Positions 21,319-30,123 of a DNA stretch of 64,000 nucleotides are shown here, one piece after another. The stretch spans positions 186,001 to 250,000 of the forward strand of contig JAIVFI010000039.1 in assembly GCA_025558095.1 (NCBI GenBank), read 5' to 3'. This stretch comes from Hyaloraphidium curvatum (Eukaryota > Monoblepharomycota > Hyaloraphidiomycetes > Hyaloraphidiales > Hyaloraphidiaceae). The notes beneath the pieces are model-generated. The model saw only the letters and a list, made by a program, of their open reading frames with translations. It did not search any database and was not told the DNA's origin. The translations under genes and the position numbers were made by a program. Position 1 is the first letter of the stretch, and each line of letters opens with the position of its first letter.

Positions 21319-21915
21319 ATGCCGCCGGTGCTCGCGGTAGCCCCGCGCCGCGCGGCCCCCCTCCTCCCGGCGCCGCACCCGCCGCCGGGCGCCCTCGCGG
21401 TCCCCGCGCCGCGCCGCCCCGCAGCGGACCCCTCGGGCGCGGTGGCGCTCGCGGAGCCCCGCGGCGTCGCGTGGGACGGCGAATTCGCGCGGGCCGCGCG
21501 GGCGGCCGAGCCGGGATCGCCGCCGCGCGCCGCGGAGCTGCAGGGCTTCCTGGCCGCGTTCGCGCGCGCGCTGCCGACGATCGGTGGGGCGCAGTGCCGG
21601 CGATTATGGCCGACTGTTTGCTGACCCGCTACCTCCGGCCCCCTTGGTGCGGCTCTGCCCGGTCCTGCCCTCCCCGGAACCCCGTCGCCCGTCTCGGCCC
21701 CCCCCTCCCCTGCAGGCCACCAAACGCAGGTCCGCGCCGTGCACCGCATTGTGCAGCTCCTGCGGCACCTCACCCCGCCGACCGCCTGGATCGACGGCGG
21801 CACCGCGCTGGTGCCGCACCCGCGCAACTCGGACGGGTTCAGGGAGTGGGCGGCGGCGTTCAGGAGCTACTACGGGGACGCGGACGGGCGGTCGACGCCG
21901 CCGTTGCTGAGGTGA
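21319..21915 (+). CDS. small hypothetical protein, possibly PTPA-like fragment
   Basis: Two exons, 21319-21583 and 21716-21915, with a 132-bp GTGGGG intron; 154 aa. The N-terminal 45 residues are Pro/Ala-rich; the rest is helical (AELQGFLAAFARALPTIG then VRAVHRIVQLLRHL, and PPTAWIDGG followed by FREWAAAFRSYY). The order of an all-helical part, then an LL-x-x-L helix, then WID and a later F-R-x-W echoes the start of PP2A activator PTPA (WIDEIPP and FRxW), but it lacks most of that domain and the resemblance is weak. It may be a decayed or lineage-specific gene. The first copy of a duplicated spacer follows it immediately. Confidence 0.45.
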
Positions 21916-21949
21916 TTGGCGGGAAGCGGTGCGACGTGGGGTGACTGGA

Positions 21950-22115
21950 ACGGGATGTGGGGCGATTGGGCGATCGGGCCCGGGGATGTTCTGGGTGCAG
22001 CGTGACTGAGCGGGCGACTGTGGAACGGGCCGTCGGGGCACCGCTCCGCCAAATTGTGTCTTAGATCTTGCTTCGTTGAATGGAATGTCTTGCCCATTTT
22101 CTTTCCGGGTGGCAG
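21950..22115. repeat. direct spacer repeat, copy A
   Basis: About 165 bp resembling copy B at 23889-24048 in the same orientation. Shared blocks include tgagcgggcgactgtgga, gatgttctgggtgca (tttt in B), ccaaattg(t/c)gtc-tagatct and a ccgggtgg/ccggga end. It sits between the small hypothetical gene and the multi-pass membrane gene. Identity appears to be roughly 70-75% by eye. Confidence 0.65.
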
Positions 22116-22127
22116 GGGGGGGGGGGG
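22115..22127. repeat. poly-G run (13 G)
   Basis: A run of 13 consecutive G residues, 31 bp before the ATG of the membrane-protein gene. Likely a slippage-prone homopolymer; it could also be an assembly length error. Confidence 0.8.
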
Positions 22128-22157
22128 CTAAAGTCGGCCCACTTTGCGGACCGCACC

Positions 22158-23798
22158 ATGGAGCCCGCGGCACCCGACAGCGGGGCCGAACCCCTGACGC
22201 CCTCAGAATGGGCAGCGCTGCTCCCCCTCGCCCGCGGGCCGGCGGATCCGGGCGCGGCGGCCAAGGCGGCGCTGCCGCTCGGCGCGCCCGCGCTGTCCGC
22301 CGCGCTGCCCCCCGCGTGGCGCCCCGGCTTCTCCGTCAAATGGGCGCTGTCTGCGCTCATGGGCTGGCACGGTGCCGTGCTCCTCCCGTGCGTGAGCGTG
22401 CTCTCCGCCGCGCTGGCGCCCGCTTGGGCCGTGGGCTGGCTCGCGCGCTCGGGGCTCTCGCCGTTCCCGGATTCGCAGCTGGCGCTGTACGCCGTCCTGG
22501 TGGCCGTGTGCGACGCGCTCTACACGGTGCTGCTGCTCAGGTTATTCGTGCAAAAGTCGGGGGTCGGCTGGGACATCATCGTCCGGGTCCGCGACCACAT
22601 CGACGGCATCTATAACTTCTGCGTCAACATCTGCGAGCCCATGCTGCCGGCAATGAGCCTGGCCGGAGTTGCCCGCTGGGCTGTGCTGTGCAGGGATGCC
22701 AAAGACGGCGGCGAGGAGGGAAAAGCGCGCCCGTCAAAGCTTGTCGCGCACGACCCCTCAGACAGGATGTGCCCGTGCGACGGGAGCGGCCCGCAGTGCG
22801 GCGGAGCGTGGTCGCGCAAGGCCGCCGTGTCGCGCCTTGTCCTCGACGTCTTCCTCGTGTTCGCCGACGTTTTCGCGTACTGCATCCTGCCCTTCTGGAC
22901 CTTTTACGTCTCGCAGGGCGCCGCATTCTGGACCAACCCCTGGACCGCCGCGACGGGCGCCTTCCTGGTCGCCTGGGGAGTATGCGCGATCGCACTGGGC
23001 TCGATGTTGAGCACCGACTACCGCGGCGGGGCTGTGTGCGCGATGGGAATCACCCGGCGCCTCAGGCTGCGTGCGTTCAGGACCGCGCTGGACTCGTTCC
23101 TCGGTCAGATGGAGAAGGCGCTGCAAATTCGGGACGCCGATGGACGTGCGTCCGAGGCGACACGACACAGCATCGCGGACGTGCACGAAGAACCCGATCT
23201 TGCCGGCGCCGCGGCGGGCGTCCCGATCAAGACGGCGCCCTGCGCAGACAGTGCCACCGGAATCGACTTTTCCAGCGAGACCTACGTCGCGCTGGTGGAG
23301 CGCTTTGCCGACGAATGGGATCACGACCTCTCGGATGAGTTCCTGGGCCTGAAGGTTGTCTTCCCCGGCACCAGCGGCCTCGCGCGCTCCGTGCTCTTCG
23401 TCGCCACGGGATCCTGCATCCCGATCTGGGCATGGGGCGCGTTTGCGGTGGAGCTCTGCCACATGGCCTTCATGCTCGCGACCGCGGCGGCCGCCAACGC
23501 GCGCATCGCCGACGTGGCGGTGCAGCTCCGCCACGCGCGGAGCAGGCTGCGATCCCTGCTCGTGCGGAACCCCGTTGCGCCGGCAGGGGCGAGGGCCGCG
23601 GCGGCGGACCACGCGGCGTTCATGGCCGCGTCGGCGGCGCAGGCGGATGCGGGGGGCACGAGGATCTTGGGGTTCGCGGTCAGGGAGGGGTCGGCGAGGG
23701 CGATCGTGGCGGCAGCGCTGACGGTCGCCTTCGGGATCTGGGGGGTCCTTAGGTCGGTGGGGGTGAGGCTCACGTTGGAGATCGCGTGCGAGGTTTGA
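22158..23798 (+). CDS. multi-pass membrane protein, unknown (possible gustatory-receptor-like)
   Basis: Single exon, 546 aa, starting MEPAAPDS. Six or seven hydrophobic helices are visible (for example LALYAVLVAVCDALYTVLLL, LVLDVFLVFADVFAYCILPF, AATGAFLVAWGVCAIALGSM and AIVAAALTVAFGIWGVL). A Cys-rich loop, RMCPCDGSGPQCGG, lies between helices, and a long hydrophilic loop of about 130 residues precedes the last helices. The closing segment LGFAVREGSA, then ALTVAFGIWGVLRSVGV and LEIAC resembles the C-terminus of a 7TM family seen in early-diverging fungi that has been compared with animal gustatory receptors; I cannot confirm this without a profile search. The gene is flanked by two copies of a spacer repeat. 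Confidence 0.6.
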   Translation: MEPAAPDSGAEPLTPSEWAALLPLARGPADPGAAAKAALPLGAPALSAALPPAWRPGFSVKWALSALMGWHGAVLLPCVSVLSAALAPAWAVGWLARSGLSPFPDSQLALYAVLVAVCDALYTVLLLRLFVQKSGVGWDIIVRVRDHIDGIYNFCVNICEPMLPAMSLAGVARWAVLCRDAKDGGEEGKARPSKLVAHDPSDRMCPCDGSGPQCGGAWSRKAAVSRLVLDVFLVFADVFAYCILPFWTFYVSQGAAFWTNPWTAATGAFLVAWGVCAIALGSMLSTDYRGGAVCAMGITRRLRLRAFRTALDSFLGQMEKALQIRDADGRASEATRHSIADVHEEPDLAGAAAGVPIKTAPCADSATGIDFSSETYVALVERFADEWDHDLSDEFLGLKVVFPGTSGLARSVLFVATGSCIPIWAWGAFAVELCHMAFMLATAAAANARIADVAVQLRHARSRLRSLLVRNPVAPAGARAAAADHAAFMAASAAQADAGGTRILGFAVREGSARAIVAAALTVAFGIWGVLRSVGVRLTLEIACEV

Positions 23799-23888
23799 GG
23801 GCGGGCGGGGGAGTGTCGGGAAGTGCGCTGCCCCCCTTGGATGCATGTATTGCCGCGTCCGTCGCAACAGCATGGATCGAAGTTACAG

Positions 23889-24048
23889 CGATGTGGGGGG
23901 ATCGGGCCAGGCGATGTTTTGGGTGCACCGTGAGCGGGCGACTGTGGATCGGGGCGATGGGGCGCCCGCTCCAGCAAATTGCGTCGTAGATCTGCCTCGT
24001 TTTCAGTGGAATTCGGACTGCCTCGCCCATTCTTTGTGTGCCGGGATG
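23889..24048. repeat. direct spacer repeat, copy B
   Basis: Second copy of the element at 21950-22115, same orientation, located between the membrane-protein gene and the BUB2-type gene. The two copies bracket the membrane-protein gene. There is no obvious target-site duplication or coding content. Confidence 0.65.
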
Positions 24049-24131
24049 CCAAGCCGGGGTCGGCCGTTGTTGACGCCGTCTGTTTGCTCCAACCAACACC
24101 TCGAATCCCGCGGCCATCGCCCCCCTCCGCG

Positions 24132-25910
24132 ATGTCCGCCGCCCGTGCGCGCCCGCCTCCCTCTCCTGCGGGCCCTCCGCACCGCGCGGCGTCGTCCGCG
24201 TCGTCGCTGCACTCGGCGGACCGGCCCCCGCCGTCGCCGTCCCGCCGCGCGTGGAACCAGGCCTCGCCGTCCCGCCCGCCCGCCTCGCCCAGCCGCTTCG
24301 CCGGCCGCGCGGGGAGCCCGGCGCCCACGGTGCCCAAGCGGCCGGGGTCGGCGTCGGCCTCGGCACCGCCGTCGCCGGCCAAGCAGGTCGGCGTGCGGGC
24401 CGCACGGAGCGCGCAGTACCAGCACGCGCTGCGGGCGCGGTACGAGGAGGTGCTGGGCGGCACGCATCGCACAGAAAGGGAGTGGAGGGACGGGATGCGG
24501 GCGCTGAGGGCGCTGGTGCTCAGCGACGGGCTGCCCGAGGCCGCGGAGGTCGGTTGCTCGCCGGGCACCAGTAGCGGGGCTCCGACGAAAAATGGCCATC
24601 ATTTCCCGCATGCACAGGACGGAAATCGGTGCGGCCTGCGAGGTCGGGTGTGGAAGGCGCTGCTGGGCGTGCAGCGCATCTCGGCGGCCGAGTACGTTAC
24701 CCTGCTGGAGCGCAAGGAGTGCGACGCGCACGACAAGATCCGCAACGACGCGTTCCGCACCCTGGCCACGGACAAGAGGTTCACGGAGCGGGTGGGGGAG
24801 AACGTACTGCTGAGGGTGCTCAACGCGTTCGTGTGGAAGTCCAGGGGTGGGTGTCATACAGGCAGGGTCTGTTTGCCGGCTCATTCGGGCGTCCCTCTAC
24901 CCGCATCACAACGCCAATCTACCTCCATTGGTGATTTCCTTGTTCTACGGGCTCAGACTTTGCGGTCTCGCGGCTCTCGCCCCTCTCCTTCACCTACGTG
25001 CAGGGCATGAACGTCCTCGCGGCCCCCTTCCTCTTCGTCATGCCCGAGCTCGACGCCTTCTACTCCTTCGCGACCTTCATCCGCGACGCGTGCCCGCTGT
25101 ACGTGCAGCCCAGCCTTGAGGGGGCGCACTGCGCCATGAAGGTCGGTGGCGGCCGCGGAGAGGGTGCCCGCCTTGTCGGCTTGCTGCTGACGGCCGATCG
25201 GACGCAGCTCCTCGACATCTGCCTGTTCACGCTGGATCCGGAGCTGTACGCGCACCTGCGGTCCAAGGGGCTCGAGGCCAAGGTGTACGCCATGGCCCGT
25301 GGGTGTTTTGCTGCTGCTGCGGCTTCCGGGCTTCGCCTAACGGCTTCCCCCTCCCCCCATCCCCTTGCAATGCCCGCCGGACATCACACATCCACTTCCA
25401 AACAACCCGTCGACCACCGCCGGACAGCGATCCTGACGTTCTGCGCGTGCATCCAGCCGCTGGACGAGGTGCTCGTGCTCTGGGACTTTCTGCTCGCGTA
25501 CGGCGTGCACCTCAACGTGCTGGCCGTCGTCGCGCAGCTCGAGTTCTTCCGCGACGAGCTGCTCCGCTCCGACAGGTGGGTCTTCCCCGTACGGAGGCGC
25601 CCCGCCCCCTGGGCGGGATCGGATCGCTCACGGGCTGTGCTCACACCCGATGCCTTTGCGCCCCCAACCGCAAAGCCCCATGAAGCACCTCCGCAGCCTG
25701 CCGCCCCTGCGCGGCCGGGCGACGATCGACGCGATCGTCAACCGGCTGCTGCCGCGGGTGCCGGATTCGCTGTACGACATGCTGGCGCGGCACCCGTGGG
25801 ACGCGGCGGTGTACACGGTGCTGCAGACGGTGGACGGGGGGAGCTCGCCGGGCGGGGACGGACTGAGCATGGGAGCTGCGGAGCTGCTGGGGTGTTTCGA
25901 GGTGTTTTAG
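24132..25910 (+). CDS. BUB2: TBC-domain GTPase-activating protein, BUB2/Cdc16 type
   Basis: Six exons, 434 aa: 24132-24548, 24618-24846, 24957-25141, 25208-25298, 25428-25575 and 25676-25910. After a Ser/Pro-rich 75-residue lead, the TBC domain follows the BUB2 order: LRGRVWKALLGV, KIRNDAFRTL (I-x-x-D-x-x-R arginine finger), YVQGMNVLAAPFLFVMPE (YxQ glutamine finger), CPLYVQPSLEGAHCAMK, DPELYAHLRSKGLEAKVYAM, ILTFCACIQPLDEVLVLWDF and SPMKHLRSLPPLRGR. BUB2 with Bfa1/Byr4 inactivates the Tem1/Spg1 GTPase at spindle poles to restrain mitotic exit or septation until the spindle is positioned. Introns 1 and 3 (69 and 66 bp) are in frame and stop-free. Donors include GTCGGT twice and GTGGGT three times. 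Confidence 0.9.
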
Positions 25911-26418
25911 GGGCCGGATGCGGCCGCAGATAGAGGTCGGCCGGTTGTGACTCGACTCCGATCTGCGCCCCAGCCGCCGCACTTGCCGGGGGGCCTTTCT
26001 CTGGTTCCAGATTCACCATTGCTCAGGACCCGAAGAACTCCGATCCCGACCAGCTGGGCGACATCGCCTGGCTCGCATTGCCTCAGCGCCCTTTTGCCGG
26101 CCGCCAGGGAGGCCGCCACGGGTGCCCGAGGGCCGCGGACCGCCTTCCCCCCGCCGGGCCGCCCCGCCGGATCTTCCGACGGAGGGCCGCACCGCCCCTC
26201 CGCGCCCACGCCGCGTGCAGACGCCGTTTCCCGCGAGGGCAGCCGGGGTCCCGCCGCGGCGCACGCGCACTTCCGCCGCCCGTCGATTCACTTCGGCTGC
26301 CTCCGCCCCCGCGCCGCATGCCGCTTCGCCCCCGCCGGCCGGCCCCGCTGCCCCATCTCCGCCCGGCCGCGAGCTGCTGAGAGGGCCCGCCGCTCCGCCT
26401 GACGCTCGTCCGCCCGCA
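25911..26418. other. intergenic, no gene seen
   Basis: 508 bp between BUB2 and the CBM21 gene on the same strand. The frame of the downstream gene is open across part of it from a GTG, but the composition is Pro/Arg-rich and the first ATG is at 26419, so this is treated as 5' UTR and promoter. Long antisense ORFs here are shadows of that gene. Confidence 0.5.
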
Positions 26419-28083
26419 ATGTTGGACGAAGATGTGACTCAGCCGGCTCCCGGCTCGCCCCCGCGGCCGGTGCCGCTGCCTCCCGGCGCCGCCGACGCGG
26501 CCGCGCTGGACGGCCTGCCGTCGTACGCAACGCCGCTCGCCTCGCCAAAGGGCAAGCGCGTGGTTGACCTCAACAAGGTGCTGGGCGAGCTCAAGATCGA
26601 CACGGGCGCCGCGCAGCACACCCTGCCCGCCACCAGGCCCGCCAGGGCCGTTCTCTTTGCAGAGTCCGGCGCCACAGAGCAGCCCGGGGCCGCCCCGGTC
26701 GACCATGACGCCGCCGGCGCCGCCGACGAGCGCCCGCTGGCCGACGGCCGCAACGACTCGGGCGTCGACCTCGCCGACCCGTCGTCTGGCCGCACCGTCG
26801 TGCTCGTCCGCGAATCGCAGCTGTCGCTGCAGCTCACCTCGTCGTCGCCGCAGCCGCTGGCGGCAAAGGACCTGAAGTTCGAGTCGCCGGACGGCTCGGA
26901 CGCGAGCGAGGTGCTCTGGCTGCCCACCTCGCCGCCCCAGAGCCCCTCGACGCCGCCGCTGCGCTCGGCGCTCAAATCGCCGTCGCCTTCGCGCGCATCG
27001 AGCAGGAGCGCGTCGCCGTCGCCCAAGATCGTGCATTTTTCGCCGACCCACCAGGTCAGGCACTTTTTCCTCTCGGACCCGCCCGCGGACTGCTCCGAGC
27101 CCGTCGCGGTGCGCTACACCCTGCGCAGCATGATTCCGGTGCAGTTCGGCCACCCGCCCGTGCGCCTGGATTCGGTGCGCCTGCCCGACGACCACGCCCC
27201 CAAGCTCGAGGGCAGGATCCTCGTCCGCAACCTGGCCTTCGACAAGCGCGTCTTTGTGCGCTACACCTCGGATAGATGGGACACGTACGACGAGACCGCC
27301 GCCGTCTACGTGTCGGGCGACGGGTACACGGACAATTGGCGCTTCGACGTGGACCTGACGGGCTCGCTGCACAACGACAAGGTCACCACCGAGTACCAGG
27401 TGGCCATCCAGGCCATCATCGGCAACCAGACCTACTGGGACAACAACCAGGGCCGCAATTACGACCTCAGCGTGACGCGCCGCGTGGCCGAGGAGGAGGA
27501 GCGGCCGGACCTGCCCGCGCTCGAGCTCGGCCCGGCGCACGAGGACGAGCCCGAGGAGCGCAGGCTGGCGTACAAGATGCTCGATTCGCAGGTTCCGCCC
27601 GTCTCCCCGGTGGACGACGACGAGCTGGAGCTCGAGGAAGAAAGCGCGGGCGCCTTCCGCTCCCTGCAGGCGCGCGGGCGCCAGGGTTCCATCATCCCGC
27701 GCACCAAGCGCGTCATCCTCACCCAGCCCCCGCCCCCGATCCCCTCGGACAACCCGTTCTTCCCTCCCTTGGCCCCCTCCCCGGTCCCCTCGCCGTCCCA
27801 GGCCGCCCTCATCGCCTCTGCCCGCCCGACCTCCCCGATCACCCCTCCCTCGGCCGGCGGCCCGCCCACCGCCACCCTCGCCAGCGTCGGCACCCCCCCG
27901 CCGCAGCCCCCGCCGGGCGCCTCGGCCTTTTTCGGGGGGCTGACGCCCGAGAACTACGCCAAGATCTTCTCGGCCGCGCCGCCGCCGTCCTCGGGCGACG
28001 CGGGCGGGGGGAGGAGGGGCTCGGACGTGCCGCCGCCGCAGGGGCTGTCGGAGATGTCGAACCAGGCGTCGGTGGTGTACTGA
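26419..28083 (+). CDS. CBM21 glycogen-targeting regulatory subunit of protein phosphatase 1
   Basis: Single exon, 554 aa from the first ATG of the frame. The PP1-docking RVxF-type motif KIVHF is near residue 210, followed by RHFFLSDPP. Then comes a CBM21 domain, about 120 residues, with LEGRILVRNLAFDKRVFVR, DRWDTYDETAAVYV and the aromatic NQTYWDNNQGRNYDL end that contacts glucan. The domain order is that of Gac1/Pig1 and animal PPP1R3: they bring PP1 to glycogen, where it dephosphorylates glycogen synthase and promotes synthesis. The N-terminus contains a GKRVVDLNKVLGELK helix and the C-terminus is proline-rich, both probably disordered. It converges with the SDR gene, leaving 214 bp between stops. 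Confidence 0.85.
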   Translation: MLDEDVTQPAPGSPPRPVPLPPGAADAAALDGLPSYATPLASPKGKRVVDLNKVLGELKIDTGAAQHTLPATRPARAVLFAESGATEQPGAAPVDHDAAGAADERPLADGRNDSGVDLADPSSGRTVVLVRESQLSLQLTSSSPQPLAAKDLKFESPDGSDASEVLWLPTSPPQSPSTPPLRSALKSPSPSRASSRSASPSPKIVHFSPTHQVRHFFLSDPPADCSEPVAVRYTLRSMIPVQFGHPPVRLDSVRLPDDHAPKLEGRILVRNLAFDKRVFVRYTSDRWDTYDETAAVYVSGDGYTDNWRFDVDLTGSLHNDKVTTEYQVAIQAIIGNQTYWDNNQGRNYDLSVTRRVAEEEERPDLPALELGPAHEDEPEERRLAYKMLDSQVPPVSPVDDDELELEEESAGAFRSLQARGRQGSIIPRTKRVILTQPPPPIPSDNPFFPPLAPSPVPSPSQAALIASARPTSPITPPSAGGPPTATLASVGTPPPQPPPGASAFFGGLTPENYAKIFSAAPPPSSGDAGGGRRGSDVPPPQGLSEMSNQASVVY

Positions 28084-28297
28084 TTGCGGGTCTTTGCGCC
28101 CCGGTTTGGGGGGCCCGAGTGCGATGATTTGGCAATCATGACGATGGACTGTGGGAGTTTCTGGGCTAGGCATGGACAGTTTGTTCCCGGGCGGTTCCCG
28201 GGTTGGTTTGTAGTGCACTGGAATACCCGTGATTGTGGGCGGAATGCCCCTGGGATTCGTACATGCCGCTCCCTTCCGTCCGGAGCGTCTACAACGC

Positions 28298-29232
28298 CTA
28301 CATTTTGAGTTTTGGCGCCGAGGCCAGGTTCCCCGCGCCAATCATGCGGCGGTAGAACGCGCGGTCGTACGCGTTCTCGGGATCCGCGCGCACGGCCTCG
28401 TCGATCCACCTCGCGTCGTCCCCGATCAGGATCCGCCACTTGCCAGCCTTGACCCCGTCCAGAATCACCTTGGCGGCCTGCGCGGCGGTGGTCGGTGCAG
28501 CTGTCTCGAATGCCTTTGCCGTATCGTCTGAATTTCCCTCGAGGCCGACGATCTTGGCGCTGTTGGCGACGATGCCCGTGCCCACGAAGCCGGGCATGAC
28601 GAGGGAGACGCCGACGTGGGGAGCGTTGACCTTGCAGTCTGTGATGAGCGCCTCGGTGAAGCCCTGCGGTGCGTGGTGAGCGAGACGTAACTTCGGCGCG
28701 ATCGCCATTAAATCACCTTCACGGCAAATTTGGAAGCACTGTACGATACATGGGGCGTATTCGGTCCAAGGCTCGCCCAGAAGCCGTTCACCGAGCTGGT
28801 GTTCACGACCCATCCCTCCTTTGAAGCCACCAAGAGGGGCATGAACACTCGGCACCCGTAGTAGACCCCGTACCAGCAGATCGCGAAGCATTTCTCCCAT
28901 TCTTCGCGGGATCCGACCAGGAAGCTGCCTCCGGCACCGACGCCGGCGTTGTTGAACAGGAGGTTGACGTCCTTCCGGCCGTGCCTCAGGACGACCTCGT
29001 CGCGGAACCGCTCCCAGTCCTCCTCCTTGGAGACGTCCGCCCGGTGCGCCGTGACCTTGACACCCGGCGCAGCAGCAGCTGTGGCCAGCCGCAGCGTTTC
29101 AGCACTGTTCGAATCCACGACGTCGCAGAAGGCGACGGAACAACCCTGCTCCGCAAGCTGGACGACAAGTTGGCGTCCCATTCCGTAGCCTCCTCCCGAA
29201 ACTATGGCGAGCTTTCCTCGGAAGTCCTTCAT
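28298..29232 (-). CDS. short-chain dehydrogenase/reductase
   Basis: Two exons, 29232-28717 and 28663-28298, with a 53-bp GTGATT intron; 293 aa. Classical SDR motifs are present: SGGGYGMGR (TGxxxGxG nucleotide site), an HRADVSKEEDW segment, NNAGVG, the serine region NTSSVNG and the catalytic YSASK (YxxxK). A PGFVGTGI follow-on matches the usual PGxVxT. These enzymes reduce or oxidise carbonyl/alcohol substrates with NAD(P)(H). The substrate cannot be told from the sequence. The residue after the second glycine pair and the D/V region (FCDVVDS) hint at NAD(H) rather than NADP(H), weakly. The start at 29232 is the first ATG; upstream in-frame sequence begins at a GTG. The gene faces COX17 head to head. 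Confidence 0.85.
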
Positions 29233-29430
29233 TGCTCTAATGGGAGACGGTGCGATCCACGTCTCGGCGGGGGAAGGGTAGCTCTTCACCGAGCTCCGGT
29301 GAGAGGGGGGACAGTTTCAACTTGCGCGCTCTATCAGGCGTCGCTTTGTTTACGCCAAGTCAACGCCTTCGGACCCTCCGTACGCCACTCATCTCTGCTC
29401 CCTGAGGTACGAAAAGATCGACCTTGGATC

Positions 29431-29691
29431 ATGTCGGTGGCACGGACCGACTCCCCGCCGGCGGATTTGCCCTCGGGCGGCACCTGCGAGCTGCCGCGCA
29501 AATCCGCTTCCGGCGAGGCGAAGGAGCCCGCCAAGGCGGAGTGCAAATCGTGCGTGGCCTGCTACGAGACGCGCGTGGCACGGGACGAGTGCACGATGAG
29601 CGTGCCGGACTTTGAGGACGTGGAGATGGCGTGCAAGGATCTGATCGAGGCGCACGTGAAGTGCATGAGGGACATGGGGTTCAACATCTGA
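29431..29691 (+). CDS. COX17: cytochrome c oxidase copper chaperone Cox17 (altered copper site)
   Basis: Single exon, 86 aa. It carries a twin Cx9C structure: CYETRVARDEC and CKDLIEAHVKC, each with nine residues between cysteines, plus a final MRDMGFNI, matching the Cox17 C-terminus (RD-C and LIEAH...CM...GF). Cox17 carries Cu(I) in the mitochondrial intermembrane space to Sco1 and Cox11. The usual KPCCxC copper segment reads KSCVAC here, so the second cysteine of the CC dyad is valine if the alignment is ungapped; an extra Cys lies two residues upstream of the segment. The N-terminal 35 residues are charged and unlike other Cox17. It diverges from the SDR gene. Confidence 0.75.
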   Translation: MSVARTDSPPADLPSGGTCELPRKSASGEAKEPAKAECKSCVACYETRVARDECTMSVPDFEDVEMACKDLIEAHVKCMRDMGFNI

Positions 29692-30123
29692 CGACCTCCT
29701 CGTTTACGGACGCGGAATGGATCGCGCTGGTGCTCTGAGGAAGCCGGACCCGTTGTCGGGCGTGCTGGACTTGCCGACACGAGCCAATTCCAGAAGATCT
29801 TGAGTCCCGGTTCCAAGCCTTTTCTGGGCAGCAGTTCAGTGACTCTGTGCCCTATGAGGGTATTGAGAGCTACAGACTCATTGCGTCCCGACTGGATCTG
29901 CCAAATCGGTGGTGTCTATGCTCATCTGTGGAGCAACCGTTAAAACACGTACCTGCGTGAGACTTTGGATCGGATTGCGTTCCGCACGGGCTTGCCAGCT
30001 GCCTGTCCTTTATGAAGCGGGGCAACGGCGGCATCACATAGTTCCTTCATCGTCGCGTATTGCCATTGGCCCACGGGTCGAGATGGCCGGGAACGATGGG
30101 GAATACAGCAAATCCACCGACGA
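29692..30123. other. convergent intergenic region (COX17 / VAC14)
   Basis: 432 bp between two converging genes. It is less GC-rich than the flanks and has only short unsupported ORFs. Expected to hold two 3' UTRs; no terminator consensus or RNA gene was recognised. Confidence 0.5.

Noticed and set aside
21319-21915. PTPA (PP2A activator) assignment
   Set aside because: Only a short WID / FxxW echo; most of the PTPA domain is absent, so it is left as hypothetical.
26083-28341. Antisense ORF of 752 codons over the CBM21 gene
   Set aside because: Shadow of the PP1-targeting subunit; low complexity, no domain.
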